From positions 1-64,000 of the forward strand of contig JBOGWP010000159.1 of assembly GCA_050693875.1 (NCBI GenBank): a stretch of 64,000 bases of DNA, in the 5' to 3' direction. How positions within the stretch are numbered: position 1 is the stretch's first letter; each line of letters opens with the position of its first letter. Below the pieces are notes generated by a model. The model did no database searches, was not told where the DNA came from, and saw only the letters and a program-made list of their open reading frames with translations. A program made the position numbers and the translations under genes. The stretch is from JBOGWP01 sp050693875. Lineage in GTDB: Bacteria; Actinomycetota; CADDZG01; JAHWKV01; JBOGWP01. Shown here piece by piece: positions 33,351 to 42,876 of this stretch.

Positions 33351-35195
33351 TTGCGACGTCGCACGCTCCTTGCCCACTCCGCCTTCCTGCTGGCCACCCT
33401 CGGCGTGTTCCCCGCATCGGGGGCCGAACAGACCATCGGCGCCGGGGCGACACTGAAGGATGCCGGCGGCGCCGATATTGGGTTCGTCTTCTTCGAGCAG
33501 GTCGGCGATGAGGTCGGGGTGGTCGTCGAGGTCCACGGGGGCATCGACCCCGGCTTCCACGGGTTCCACATTCACGACGTGGGCGACTGCACCGGCCCGA
33601 CCTTCGTCTCGGCCGGTCTGCATTTCAAGCCAGGCAGCACCGATCACGCCGCCCATGCCGGCGACCTGCCGGCGCTCCTCGTGAACCAGGGCAACGCCGC
33701 GGTGGCCACCTTCATGACCGACCGCTTCGAGGTCTCCGACCTCTTTGGGGGAGACGGCACCTCGATCGTGATCCACGCCGACCCCGACAACTACGCCAAC
33801 ATCCCCGACCGCTACTCCTCGAACGAGGGGGGTGCGCCGCCGACGGGGCCGGATACCACGACGCTGACTGCTGGCGACTCCGGCGACCGCGTGGCCTGCG
33901 GCGTGATCGAGGGCGCCGACGAGATGGCCTCGGACTTGAAGGCGGCAGAGGCTGCGTTCACCTCACCCGGCTATTGGATGGTGGCCTCAGACGGCGGCGT
34001 GTTCGCCTTCGACGCACCGTTCAAGGGCTCCACCGGCGGGATCGCCCTGAACCAGCCCATCGTCGCGATGGACGGAACCCCGTCAGGGGAGGGCTATTGG
34101 ATGGTGGCCTCAGACGGCGGTGTGTTCGCCTTTGCCGACGCCGGGTTCAAAGGGTCGACCGGCGGAACGAAGCTCAACAAGCCGATCGTCTCGATGGCGG
34201 CGACCGAGACCGGAAACGGCTATTGGATGGCTGCGAGCGACGGCGGCGTCTTCGCCTTCGGCGACGCCGGCTTCCTCGGCTCCACGGGAGGGATCACCCT
34301 GAACTCGCCGATCGTCGGCATGGCCGGCCGGCACCCGGGTGCTCAGGCCGACATCAAGAACACCGCCGGCCAGGTCGTCGGCCGCGCACGCTTCGAGGAG
34401 GCGGACGGTGCGCTGTTCGTCACGGCGGAGCTCAGCGGGCTGACGCCCGGCTTTCACGGGTTCCACATCCACACGACGGGAGAGTGCACGGGGAGCTTCA
34501 CCTCCGCCGGTGGACATATCAACCCGGCGCCGGCCCAGCCCCACGGTGACCACATCGGCGACCTCCCCGTGCTGCTGGTCGAGGCCGACGGGACCGTCAC
34601 GGGGGCCACATACGCGACCGACCGCTTCACGCTCGCCGACCTCTTCGACGCCGACGGGAGCGCGCTCGTCGTGCACTCCGCTCCAGACAACTTCGCCAAC
34701 ATCCCAGACCGCTACTCCTCGAGCGAGCCCGGCGCGCCGGCGACGGGGGCGGACGCCACGACGCTCGCCGCGGGGGACTCGGGCTCGAGAGTGGCCTGCG
34801 GGGTCGTCGAGGGTTCGGACAAGCCCGGCTACTGGATGGCGGCTGCCGACGGCGGCGTGTTCGCCTTCGGCGGAGCGGCCTTCCACGGCTCTACCGGGTC
34901 GATCAAGCTCAACAAGCAGATCGTGGGCATGGCGGCAACCCCAAGTGGCCAGGGCTACTGGCTGGTCGCCTCGGATGGCGGGGTCTTCGCCTTCGGAGAT
35001 GCCAAATTCCACGGCTCCACCGGTTCGATCAAGCTCAACTCGCCGATCGTCGGGATCGCATCCACACGAACCGGTGAGGGCTACTGGCTGGTTGCCGCAG
35101 ACGGCGGTGTGTTCGCCTTCGGTGACGCCGAGTTCAAGGGGTCGACCGGCAGTCTCAAGCTCAACAAACCGATCGTGGCGGTGGCCGCCGCCTAG
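33351..35195 (+). CDS. Secreted double Cu/Zn superoxide dismutase interleaved with GYW repeats
   Basis: 614 residues. Signal peptide 1-25, SodC domain 1 (about 26-197), three GYW repeats (207-328), SodC domain 2 (about 330-490), three GYW repeats (494-614). Both SOD domains keep the Cu ligands (FHIH near 72 and 370; AGLH or GGHINP; IHADPDN or VHSAPDN), the Zn-loop His/Asp (HAGDLP, HIGDLP), the disulfide Cys pair (GDC/GEC and VACGV) and the guiding Arg (DRVACG, SRVACG), so both should be active in dismutating superoxide outside the cell. TTG 33351 with AAGGAGG 6 nt upstream; strong promoter upstream. CHRD-like folds are excluded by the intact ligands. Confidence 0.9.
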   Translation: MRRRTLLAHSAFLLATLGVFPASGAEQTIGAGATLKDAGGADIGFVFFEQVGDEVGVVVEVHGGIDPGFHGFHIHDVGDCTGPTFVSAGLHFKPGSTDHAAHAGDLPALLVNQGNAAVATFMTDRFEVSDLFGGDGTSIVIHADPDNYANIPDRYSSNEGGAPPTGPDTTTLTAGDSGDRVACGVIEGADEMASDLKAAEAAFTSPGYWMVASDGGVFAFDAPFKGSTGGIALNQPIVAMDGTPSGEGYWMVASDGGVFAFADAGFKGSTGGTKLNKPIVSMAATETGNGYWMAASDGGVFAFGDAGFLGSTGGITLNSPIVGMAGRHPGAQADIKNTAGQVVGRARFEEADGALFVTAELSGLTPGFHGFHIHTTGECTGSFTSAGGHINPAPAQPHGDHIGDLPVLLVEADGTVTGATYATDRFTLADLFDADGSALVVHSAPDNFANIPDRYSSSEPGAPATGADATTLAAGDSGSRVACGVVEGSDKPGYWMAAADGGVFAFGGAAFHGSTGSIKLNKQIVGMAATPSGQGYWLVASDGGVFAFGDAKFHGSTGSIKLNSPIVGIASTRTGEGYWLVAADGGVFAFGDAEFKGSTGSLKLNKPIVAVAAA

Positions 35196-35211
35196 CCGCG
35201 CAATCGAGGGC

Positions 35212-35235
35212 GCCCGCGCCGTTCGCGGCGCGGGC
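35212..35235. terminator. Bidirectional hairpin with TTCG loop
   Basis: GCCCGCGCCG-TTCG-CGGCGCGGGC: a perfect 10-bp stem closed by a stable UUCG tetraloop, in the 98-base gap between the convergent SOD-fusion and amidase genes. No T-run, as usual for high-GC terminators. Confidence 0.75.
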
Positions 35236-35293
35236 ACTGCGGGCTGGGCTGCGTGCGGCCCGCGCGAAGCCACCAGCCGACGTCCGCAGCCGG

Positions 35294-37441
35294 TCAGGGA
35301 GCGAGCGCCAGATCGAGCGCGGTGATGCGCAGCCCGCCCGCCCACGGGCTGCCGTAGTACGGTGCGTCCCCGTAGGCGTTGAGAGAGCCGCCGCTTCCCA
35401 GCACGTAGTACCCCCTTCCGGTGGCCGTCGAGGCGACGCGCACCGCGGACATACCCGTGCCGGCGGCGGATCCAAGGAAGGACGCGTCCCCGAACGCGAA
35501 GACCCCGCCGTCCTCACCGACGAGCCAGTACCCCTGCCCGGAGGGAGTCGGCGCCATCCCGGCGATGGGGCGGTTGAGCCGGATCCCGCCGGTCGAGCCG
35601 TGAAAGGCCGCGTCTCCGAAGGCGAACACCCCGCCATCCGAGGCAACCAGCCAGTACCCCGCCCCGGTCGGCGTGGGGGCCATGCCCACGATGGGCCTGT
35701 TCAGAGGGAGTCCCCCGGTGGAGCCGTGGAAGGCCGCGTCTCCGAACGCGAACAGGCCGCCGTCCGACGCCACCATCCAGTACCCCTCGCCTCCCGTGGA
35801 AGTGCCCATGTCGACGATTGGCTCGTTCAGCCGGGTGCCGCCCATCGATCCGGAGAAGCCGGCACTCCCGAACGCGAACACGCCTCCGTCGGCCGCCACC
35901 ATCCAGTAGCCGTCAGGCCCGGGGACACCCCCCGGCTCCCCTCCGACACCCCTGGGCGTGGACACGTCCATGGCCACGGCCGGGGAGTTGAGCCGCATAC
36001 CGCCGGTCGATCCTAGAAAGGGCGCGGACCCGTAGCTGAAGATCCCCCCATCCGAGCCCATCACCCAGTATCCCGAGGGAACCTCGCCCTCGGTGACGAC
36101 GTAGCGCCCGCTCACCGGGGCGGTGGGTGACGCCCTGCCCGGCGCGTCGAAGGCGGTGGCGCGAACCGAGTAGGTGTCCAGGGCCAGGGGGAGTCCGCCG
36201 TAGTCGGCATCGGTGACTGCGAAGGATCCTGCCGATGCCGGAACCGATACCGTCCGGACAGGCCCACCGCCCACGGGCGTGAACGTCGTCTCCACCCGGG
36301 TGGTCGCCCGGCTCACCGCACCCGAGAGTCCCGGCGTCACGTCCTTCGTCACCCCCGCGGGGAGGAGCTGCGTGCCCGTCGGCATCGAGGGCGAGCTCAG
36401 GGCGGAGAGGGCGTTGATGCGCGAGTCCACCGCCTGACGGACCGAGGGCAGCTGGCCGTAGAGGAGGTCGCCGGGACATTCGGTGTCGCCGGCGTCCTTG
36501 TGACCGGCAATGTTGGGGATCGAGTCCGCCGACCCGAGGGGGTCGATTCCGTGGCGGTCGGCCTTCCAGGACAGAAGTGCGACGAGCGACTCCAGGGCGG
36601 CCGGGCGTGGCATCACGGACCGGAAGTCGCCGAGCACCGCCACGCCGGCGCTGCCCGTGTTCCATCCCGAGACGTGCGCCCCGACCACGCCGAGCCCGTT
36701 TGCGTTCTCGCCGCTCGGCTCGCCATCGGGCCGGGCGTAGCGGCCCTCGTAGACGCGACCGTTCGAGTCGACGAGGAAGTTGTAGCCGATGTCGTCCCAG
36801 CCGCGAGACTGGGTGTGGTAGCTGTAGATTGCTCGGATCGTTCCTTCCGGATCCGCGTCGTCGTTCACAGTCACGGTGTGGTGGACAAACAATCGCCGCA
36901 CCCTGGCGAAGCTGGGGGAAGCCTTCCGGAGCGACTCGTCGGCGCCCCACTCGGCCCGCGAGATCACCGGGGGCCCCGGCGTTGCCCCCGAGGCGGCACG
37001 GTCGACCAGAATGGAGCGGCGGGGACCGTCGCGGGTGTTGATCGCACTGACGTAAAGCCGGGCGTCCCCGCCGCGCACCTGGACCCATTCGGCTCGGTCG
37101 ACGGAGATCAGCGTGCCGAAGAACAGGCCGGCGTCGTGATCGCTCAAATCCTCCGACACCTCGACCAGCCGCCAGGCAGACCACGAGATGCCGTCGGGGC
37201 TCGTCCGAACCTCGGGCGGGTCGTCCCCGATCCACGACAGACCCAGGTGGGTGGCCGCGAAGGGGAGCGCCTGAGGTGCCCGGGGAGTGCCCGGGCTGAC
37301 GTCCGGGGCGCCCATCCGGACGTAGAGCGTCCTCGGGACGTCGAAGGCGAACGAGGCGGAGACCACGACCGGGAGCAGCCCCGCGACGAGCCCGAGCACG
37401 ACCAGGAGTCGGATGGGGGCCCGCAAAGCGCTGGTACGCAT
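35294..37441 (-). CDS. Secreted N-acetylmuramoyl-L-alanine amidase (PGRP fold) with six GYW repeats
   Basis: 715 residues. Signal peptide 1-33, a beta-rich domain to about 150, a PGRP/amidase_2 domain about 155-330, a short Ig-like domain, then six GYW repeats (457-715). Zn ligands are visible: His in LFVHHTVT near 186 and His and Cys in AGHKDAGDTECPGD near 313; YNFLVDSNGRVYEGRY near 220 is characteristic. It should cleave the muramoyl-L-Ala bond of peptidoglycan outside the membrane. The first repeat linker has the GGEPGGVPGPD insert; the last two repeats are divergent. ATG 37441. Confidence 0.9.
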   Translation of the reverse strand: MRTSALRAPIRLLVVLGLVAGLLPVVVSASFAFDVPRTLYVRMGAPDVSPGTPRAPQALPFAATHLGLSWIGDDPPEVRTSPDGISWSAWRLVEVSEDLSDHDAGLFFGTLISVDRAEWVQVRGGDARLYVSAINTRDGPRRSILVDRAASGATPGPPVISRAEWGADESLRKASPSFARVRRLFVHHTVTVNDDADPEGTIRAIYSYHTQSRGWDDIGYNFLVDSNGRVYEGRYARPDGEPSGENANGLGVVGAHVSGWNTGSAGVAVLGDFRSVMPRPAALESLVALLSWKADRHGIDPLGSADSIPNIAGHKDAGDTECPGDLLYGQLPSVRQAVDSRINALSALSSPSMPTGTQLLPAGVTKDVTPGLSGAVSRATTRVETTFTPVGGGPVRTVSVPASAGSFAVTDADYGGLPLALDTYSVRATAFDAPGRASPTAPVSGRYVVTEGEVPSGYWVMGSDGGIFSYGSAPFLGSTGGMRLNSPAVAMDVSTPRGVGGEPGGVPGPDGYWMVAADGGVFAFGSAGFSGSMGGTRLNEPIVDMGTSTGGEGYWMVASDGGLFAFGDAAFHGSTGGLPLNRPIVGMAPTPTGAGYWLVASDGGVFAFGDAAFHGSTGGIRLNRPIAGMAPTPSGQGYWLVGEDGGVFAFGDASFLGSAAGTGMSAVRVASTATGRGYYVLGSGGSLNAYGDAPYYGSPWAGGLRITALDLALAP
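35917..35936. repeat. Hairpin inside GYW-repeat linker, copy 3
   Basis: GCC(C)GGGG-ACA-CCCCCCGGC in the amidase gene, a near-perfect stem with one bulge, at the same repeat position as copies near 19017, 25691 and 45994. Confidence 0.65.
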
Positions 37442-37508
37442 TCATCCTTTTTCGACTCACAGCCGGGTGGCCTTGACCGGTCCGGGGGGTCTGGGGGCCT
37501 GATCCGGG

Positions 37509-38669
37509 TCAGGGGGTGAAGATGATGGTCGTCCCCGCGACGAGGAGCAGCGCCGGCATCAGGGCGGCCGAGAGCCCCAGGATGGCCAGAAAGGGCGCCC
37601 CGCGGACCTCGCGGGCCCCCGCCAGCAGCAGCGGGAACGCCATCAAGATCGACCGGGGCGTGAAGTAGTACGCGGGGGACAGGACGAAGGGCAGCACCAT
37701 GCCCGCGGCGTAGATCACCAGGATGAACGGTGGCCGCCACCGCCAGAGCGCCACCCCGAGCGGGACGAGGGCGACCAGGGAGAGGGTCGACACGAGGAGG
37801 TTGAAGTCGCCGAGCGGGTCCAGCAGCACCTCCCGGGCGTTGCGGAGCGCGCTGAGACCGAAGTCGATTCCCTGCCCCCACCCCCGCTGCTGTGCGAGCG
37901 GCCAGGCGAGCGGGTTCCCGGTATGGCGCCAGAGGTAGGTGAAGAACGCCAGCGCGCCCAGCGGTGCGATAAGCGGTGCGGCGAGGGCCTTCCAGGCTCG
38001 TTCCTCCTTGATCGCAACGCCGGCGGCCCAGAGGCAGCACGCTGCCAGGAAGATGCCGTTCGGCCGCACCGCCGAGGCGGCCGCCGCGGCGAGCCCGGCG
38101 AGGAGCCACCGGCGGTGGAGGAGCGCGAGCAGGCACGCCGCCGCAGCAAGGACGAAGACCCCCTCGGCATAGACCATCGAGAGCACGAAGGATCCGGGAA
38201 AGAACGACCACAGGGCGACCGCACGCAGGGCGGCGTCCTCGTCGAGGAGCTGGCGGGCGAGCAGCCAGATCACGACCGCCGCCAGCGACCCGGCGGCGAT
38301 CGAGATGAGCACCCCGCTCGAGGGGGGCCCCAGCCCGGTCACCTCCGATACGAAGCGGATCAGCACCGGGTAGCCGGGGAAAAAGGCAAGTGTGGTCTGG
38401 GCCGCAGGTCCCCGTCCGGTGGGGAGCGAGTTGGGGTACCCGGCGATCGCGGCCCCCAGGTACCAGTCGCCATCCCACTTCGCCAGGACCTCGACGACGC
38501 TCGCCTTGCCCGCGACGAGCTTCCCGGCGTAGGCGGCGACGAGCGTGACGACCCGTGAGGCGAGGAAGATGGCAAGCGGGGCCAGCGCCCGGCGGGCCAG
38601 GGATCGCGGGAGCAGTTCCGGGACGTCCCGACTCTGCGGGTGGCTGGGGCTGGTCGCGGTCGTTGTCAC
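37509..38669 (-). CDS. PIG-V-like GT-C membrane glycosyltransferase
   Basis: 386 residues with about nine transmembrane segments. The external-loop signature is AKWDGDWYLGAAIAGYPNS near residues 63-81, followed by TLAFFPGYPVLIRF near 92. VALWSFFPGSFVLSMVYAEG near 145 and AVRPNGIFLAACCLW near 187 match almost word for word the gene at 39871-40983, so the two are paralogues. Both lie on the minus strand on either side of a channel-like gene. Start GTG 38669. Likely transfers a sugar from a polyprenyl-phosphate donor. Confidence 0.8.
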   Translation of the reverse strand: MTTTATSPSHPQSRDVPELLPRSLARRALAPLAIFLASRVVTLVAAYAGKLVAGKASVVEVLAKWDGDWYLGAAIAGYPNSLPTGRGPAAQTTLAFFPGYPVLIRFVSEVTGLGPPSSGVLISIAAGSLAAVVIWLLARQLLDEDAALRAVALWSFFPGSFVLSMVYAEGVFVLAAAACLLALLHRRWLLAGLAAAAASAVRPNGIFLAACCLWAAGVAIKEERAWKALAAPLIAPLGALAFFTYLWRHTGNPLAWPLAQQRGWGQGIDFGLSALRNAREVLLDPLGDFNLLVSTLSLVALVPLGVALWRWRPPFILVIYAAGMVLPFVLSPAYYFTPRSILMAFPLLLAGAREVRGAPFLAILGLSAALMPALLLVAGTTIIFTP

Positions 38670-38737
38670 CGGGAAGGGACACTACCAACCGGGAAAGCGG
38701 CGATAGCGAACACGGGCCGGCTCCTCCACTATTCTCG

Positions 38738-38753
38738 CGACCGAATTCGGTCG
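38738..38753. promoter_or_regulatory. 16-bp perfect palindrome (operator-like)
   Basis: CGACCGAATTCGGTCG, fully self-complementary, in the 102-base gap between the divergent GT-C gene (start 38669) and the membrane-channel-like gene (start 38772). It suits a dimeric repressor controlling either gene. Confidence 0.55.
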
Positions 38754-38771
38754 GCACATACGGGAGGATTC

Positions 38772-39866
38772 GTGACAGGCGGGCTGCGACTCCTCGTCTT
38801 CCTGGCCGGGGCCGTGGTCGTCGCGGCAACCTTCGGGTCGTCGCTTCGGACCGTGATGCTGCCACGCGGTATTCCTTCGCGGCTCACGCGCTCCGTCTTC
38901 ATCACGGTCCGCCAGCTGTTCCGGCTGCGTGCGGGACCCGGGGCGACGTTCGAGAAGCGCGACCGGGTGATGGCGGTATATGCACCGTTCAGCCTGCTCG
39001 TGCTGCTCTCGGTCTGGCTCGCCCTGGTGCTGGCGGGATACACGGCAATGTTCCTCGGGGCGGCCCCGCGTAGTCTCCGTGAGGCCTTCCTGCTGTCGGG
39101 CTCGTCGCTGCTGACCCTCGGCTTCACCCGGCCGGCCGACCTCCCGTCGTCCCTGCTCGCCTTCTCCGAGGCGGGCCTTGGGCTCGCGCTCTTCGCGCTC
39201 CTGATCACGTTCCTGCCCACCATCTATGCCGCCTTCTCCCGGCGGGAGGCCGCGGTGAATGCGCTCGAGGTCCGGGCCGGCTCGCCGCCGTCGGGGGTCG
39301 AGATGATTCTTCGCTTCTCCCGTCTCGGCCGGGTCCAGCTGCTCACCGAGGAGGTATGGGTGCGGTGGGAAGACTGGTTCGGCGACGTCGAGGAGTCGCA
39401 CACCTCGTTCCCGGCCCTCGTCTTCTTCCGGTCGCCCCAACCCGACCACTCCTGGATCACGGCTGCCGGGGCGGTGCTCGACGCCGCCTCGCTGATGGCG
39501 TCGGTCGTCGCGACCGAGCGCGACGTGCAGGCCGAGCTCACCGTGCGAGCCGGCTACATCGCCCTGCGCCGGATCTGCGACGTGTTTCGCATCCCCTACG
39601 ACCCGGAGCCGCGCAGCGGCGACCCGATCGGCCTGGACCGCAGCGAGTTCGACGAGGCATGCGCTCGCCTGGCTGCCGGCGGAGTGCCGCTTCGGCCCGA
39701 TCTCGACCGGGCGTGGAGGGACTTCCGGGGATGGAGGGTCAACTACGACCAGGTCTTGATCGCGCTCGCCGGGCTGACCATGGCGCCCTACGCGCCGTGG
39801 TCCTCCGACCGGTCGTTGCGCCGGTACAAGTCGCTCCTGACCGGTTCACAGCGAGGAGGAGCGTAG
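38772..39866 (+). CDS. Membrane protein with ion-channel-like pore region
   Basis: 364 residues. Hydrophobic segments at about 3-23, 71-95 and 124-148. Between the last two, LLSGSSLLTLGFTRP (about 107-121) has the position and flavour of a potassium-channel pore helix plus filter (TLGF instead of TVGYG). The remaining 210 residues are soluble and contain no RCK motif I recognise. A degenerate 2TM channel or a novel membrane sensor is possible. GTG 38772 has GGGAGG 4-5 nt upstream. Its stop is 4 nt from the convergent GT-C gene. Confidence 0.6.
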   Translation: MTGGLRLLVFLAGAVVVAATFGSSLRTVMLPRGIPSRLTRSVFITVRQLFRLRAGPGATFEKRDRVMAVYAPFSLLVLLSVWLALVLAGYTAMFLGAAPRSLREAFLLSGSSLLTLGFTRPADLPSSLLAFSEAGLGLALFALLITFLPTIYAAFSRREAAVNALEVRAGSPPSGVEMILRFSRLGRVQLLTEEVWVRWEDWFGDVEESHTSFPALVFFRSPQPDHSWITAAGAVLDAASLMASVVATERDVQAELTVRAGYIALRRICDVFRIPYDPEPRSGDPIGLDRSEFDEACARLAAGGVPLRPDLDRAWRDFRGWRVNYDQVLIALAGLTMAPYAPWSSDRSLRRYKSLLTGSQRGGA

Positions 39867-39870
39867 CCGC

Positions 39871-40983
39871 TCACGGTGTGAAGGAGACCGTGGCACCGGC
39901 GAGAAGGGCGAGGACGGCCATCAGCGAGGCACTGGCCGCCAGCAGTCCGGCGAAGGCCGAGCCGCGGACCGCCCGGGCGGTGGCGATGAGCAGGGGGAAG
40001 GCGATCACGAAGGTCCGCGGGGTGAGGTGGTGGCCCCGAGAGATGATCACGGGGATGGCGATCGCAAGGGTGTAGATCACCAGCACGACCGGCGGCCGCC
40101 AGCGGGTCAGCAGCACCATCGCCGCGATCAGGGCCACGAAGGTGAGGCCGGAGGCGAGGAGGTTGAAGTCGTCGAGGGGCCCTCGGGCGACGTGGACGAC
40201 GTTGGTGACCGCCGACCAGCCGAAGTCGACCCCCTGCGCCCACCCGCGCGCCTGGGCATGCGGCCATGCCAGGGGATCACCGGTCCGTTCGAACAGGTAG
40301 GTGAAGAACGCGAGCGCACCGAGGGGTGCGAGCAGTGGCGCCGTCAAGGCACGAAGCCCTCGCCCTGCGCGCAGCGCCACGACGGCGGCCCAGAGGCAGC
40401 AGGCCACCAGGAACATCCCGTTCGGGCGCACCGCGCCGGCCAGGGCGGCGGTCACGCCGGCGACCACCCACCGCTCCCGCAGCAGGGCGTGCAGGCAGAG
40501 GATGGCAAGCAGGAGGAACAGCCCGTCGGCGTAGACCATCGACAGCGCCTGGGCGCCCGGGAAGAACGACCACAGGGCGACGGAACGGGTGGCGAGGGAC
40601 CGGTCGCTCAGACGCTGCACGAGGAACCATAGGGCTACGGCGGCGACCGTCGATGCGATGGTCGAGACGACGACGCCCGCGGTGATGGAGTAGACGCCCC
40701 GATCCATGAGGCCGCGGACGAGCAGCGGATACCCCGGGAGGAACGCAAGGGTGCTCTGCGCGGGGTTTCCCACGCCCACCGGGACCGCGTGGGGATAGCC
40801 GCGCTCGGCGAGCCGCAGGTACCAGGCGCCGTCCCACCGGCCGAGCACGTCGATCAGGCTGTCCTCGGGCCCCACGAGGACAGCCGCGTAGGCGGCGGCG
40901 AGCACGGCGAGGCGCGAGGCGAGGAAGATCCCCAGCGGGATCGCGGCGCGCGTCGCAATGTCCTGCAGGCGGGACCGCCACAT
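39871..40983 (-). CDS. PIG-V-like GT-C membrane glycosyltransferase (paralogue)
   Basis: 370 residues, about nine membrane helices. LGRWDGAWYLRLAERGYPHA near residues 47-66 and TLAFLPGYPLLVRG near 78 form the GT-C loop; SVALWSFFPGAQALSMVYADG and AVRPNGMFLVACCLW echo the gene at 37509. The shared C-terminal half (FTYLFERTGDPLAWPHAQ) suggests a tandem duplication later split by the channel-like gene. ATG 40983. The upstream gap to the SpoIID gene is 76 nt. Confidence 0.8.
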   Translation of the reverse strand: MWRSRLQDIATRAAIPLGIFLASRLAVLAAAYAAVLVGPEDSLIDVLGRWDGAWYLRLAERGYPHAVPVGVGNPAQSTLAFLPGYPLLVRGLMDRGVYSITAGVVVSTIASTVAAVALWFLVQRLSDRSLATRSVALWSFFPGAQALSMVYADGLFLLLAILCLHALLRERWVVAGVTAALAGAVRPNGMFLVACCLWAAVVALRAGRGLRALTAPLLAPLGALAFFTYLFERTGDPLAWPHAQARGWAQGVDFGWSAVTNVVHVARGPLDDFNLLASGLTFVALIAAMVLLTRWRPPVVLVIYTLAIAIPVIISRGHHLTPRTFVIAFPLLIATARAVRGSAFAGLLAASASLMAVLALLAGATVSFTP

Positions 40984-41059
40984 GGCGGCACGATTATCGA
41001 GCGTGGTCGGCGCGGGCGGCGGCAGGATGCCGGAGGCCGGGGCGGTGGGGCGGTGCCGG

Positions 41060-42793
41060 CTACCGGGCGATGCCGACGATCGGCTTGTTGAGCCGGATGC
41101 CCCCCGTCGAGCCGAAGAATCCGGCATCTCCGAAGGAGAAGACGCCGCCGTCCGAGGCGACGAGCCAGTAGCCCGACCCGGTCGAGGTCCCGGCCATTCC
41201 GACAATCGGCTGGTTGAGCTTGATGCCGCCGGTGGATCCGTGGAACGCGGCATCGCCGAAAGCGAAGATCCCCCCGTCGGAGGCGACGAGCCAGTAGCCC
41301 CTGCCGGTCGGCGTCGCGGCCATCCCCACGATCGGCTGGTTGAGGCGCATCCCGCCCGTCGAGCCGGCAAAGCCCGCGTCGCCGAAGGCGAAGATCCCGC
41401 CGTCGGATGCCACCATCCAGTAACCGCGGCCCGATGGGGTCGTCTCGATGCCCACGATGGGACGGTTCAGCCGAAGGCCCCCGGTGGAACCGAAGAACCC
41501 GGCGTTGCCGAACGAGAACACGCCGCCGTCCGAGGCGACCATCAGGTAGCCGTCGGGGGCAAAGACCTGGAACCAGTCCGACCGCAGCCCCAGCTTCGAC
41601 CGGACGTCGCTGCCCGTCACGACCACGCTTCCCGCCGTACCGACCAGCCGCATTCGGGTGACGCGCCCCCCGAGGTCACCGAGCCCATTGCGCTCGAGCA
41701 CCTCGAGCCCGATGAGATGACCAATCTCCGGCCACGCCGCATCGACGGCGGGGACCGCAACCGACGTCCGCCACTGGTGGTTCGGGTTCTGGGAAACGTC
41801 GTCGCCGTCGTCGGGGACCGCCGGAAAGACCCCGCCGGCAGTCCAGCCCCCCGTCGACGAGGAGTACTCGGCCCGGGCCACACCCCCGTTGCGGAACCGC
41901 ACCTGGCCGGCAGTCTCGGAAACCGCGGAGTCGGTGGACGGCTGCTCGACGTCGCGGTAACCGCCCGGACCCTGCTCGGCGCGGCCCAGGTACACCTGGC
42001 AGGCGGTGGAGTCGCACGTCCGGCCGAACGATTGCACCTGGGACATCGCGTAGGAGCGTGCCGCCACGGCCTGCGCGCGGAGCGCATGCATGCCCATCCC
42101 GCCGCCGAGGCCTCCCCACGACGACGGTGACTCCGCGGGTACAACGCCGCGCAGATACGCCTCGAGCGGCAGCTCGTTGACGGTGCGTTGGAGGGCGTCC
42201 TCCTCGAAGCTGCGCAGGCTTCCTCGCAGCCAGCGAGTCGTTCCACCCGGCTCACACACCTGGAGCATCTCCTCACGTTCGCCCGTCGGATTCGTGGGCT
42301 CGACCACGACCGGGCCGATCGCGCCGCCGTTGATGAGCGTCCACGGACCCCCGCACCCGCCGCCCGAGAACACCTGGAACAGGTTTGGCCCGATCCGGTG
42401 CACCAGCAGGCCGGAGTGCTGTCCGGGGCCGCTCGGGGTCTGCATGTGGCCGCGCTCCTGCGCGACGACGAGGTCGGCGTTCTCGAATCGTGTGAGACGG
42501 ACGGCGATGACGCCGTCACCGACCGCGCCCGGCGATGTTCCCCCGTAAAAGTGCCCAAGGATGCTCCCGTAGTCCCAGCGCTCGTCGACGGCGTAGCCGA
42601 GCGCGCCGTACTGGCCCATGCCACGGCCGTGACCCCAGCCGTGCCCCTCGAGCTCGACGGTGGGGGCGGGGTAGGCGAGGACGGGCGCCCCCGGCAACGC
42701 GGTGACGCCCAACGCAATCAGCGCTGCGGCGACGAGCGTGACGAAACGGAAGCCCCTGGGACGAGACGCGCCGAGGCGAGGGTTCGAGGTCAT
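41060..42793 (-). CDS. Secreted SpoIID/LytB-domain protein with four GYW repeats
   Basis: 577 residues. Signal peptide 1-40 (ending APVLA), then the SpoIID domain: [19 protein letters not shown] at 50-68 and [20 protein letters not shown] near 206, with [14 protein letters not shown] near 235. SpoIID-type proteins are lytic transglycosylases acting on denuded glycan strands in spore formers; in non-sporulating actinobacteria the role is presumed wall remodelling. Four GYW repeats fill about 414-577, fewer than in the other repeat proteins, and none has the hairpin insert. ATG 42793 lacks a strong Shine-Dalgarno. Confidence 0.88.
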   Translation of the reverse strand: MTSNPRLGASRPRGFRFVTLVAAALIALGVTALPGAPVLAYPAPTVELEGHGWGHGRGMGQYGALGYAVDERWDYGSILGHFYGGTSPGAVGDGVIAVRLTRFENADLVVAQERGHMQTPSGPGQHSGLLVHRIGPNLFQVFSGGGCGGPWTLINGGAIGPVVVEPTNPTGEREEMLQVCEPGGTTRWLRGSLRSFEEDALQRTVNELPLEAYLRGVVPAESPSSWGGLGGGMGMHALRAQAVAARSYAMSQVQSFGRTCDSTACQVYLGRAEQGPGGYRDVEQPSTDSAVSETAGQVRFRNGGVARAEYSSSTGGWTAGGVFPAVPDDGDDVSQNPNHQWRTSVAVPAVDAAWPEIGHLIGLEVLERNGLGDLGGRVTRMRLVGTAGSVVVTGSDVRSKLGLRSDWFQVFAPDGYLMVASDGGVFSFGNAGFFGSTGGLRLNRPIVGIETTPSGRGYWMVASDGGIFAFGDAGFAGSTGGMRLNQPIVGMAATPTGRGYWLVASDGGIFAFGDAAFHGSTGGIKLNQPIVGMAGTSTGSGYWLVASDGGVFSFGDAGFFGSTGGIRLNKPIVGIAR

Positions 42794-42876
42794 GACGTGA
42801 AAGGAAACCACGCGGCGGCGGGTCGCCGCAGGTTTTCCGGCGGATCTGCACGGCCCGTCTGCTAGCGTTTCCCGCC

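Noticed and set aside
33351..35195. CHRD-domain or spondin-type protein instead of SOD
   Set aside because: Both domains keep all Cu and Zn ligands, the Cys pair and the Arg next to the second Cys, which CHRD domains lack.
41100..41550. CRISPR array, suggested by regular DNA repeats
   Set aside because: The 126-bp spacing is the in-frame protein repeat; copies differ at third positions and there are no unique spacers between short identical repeats.
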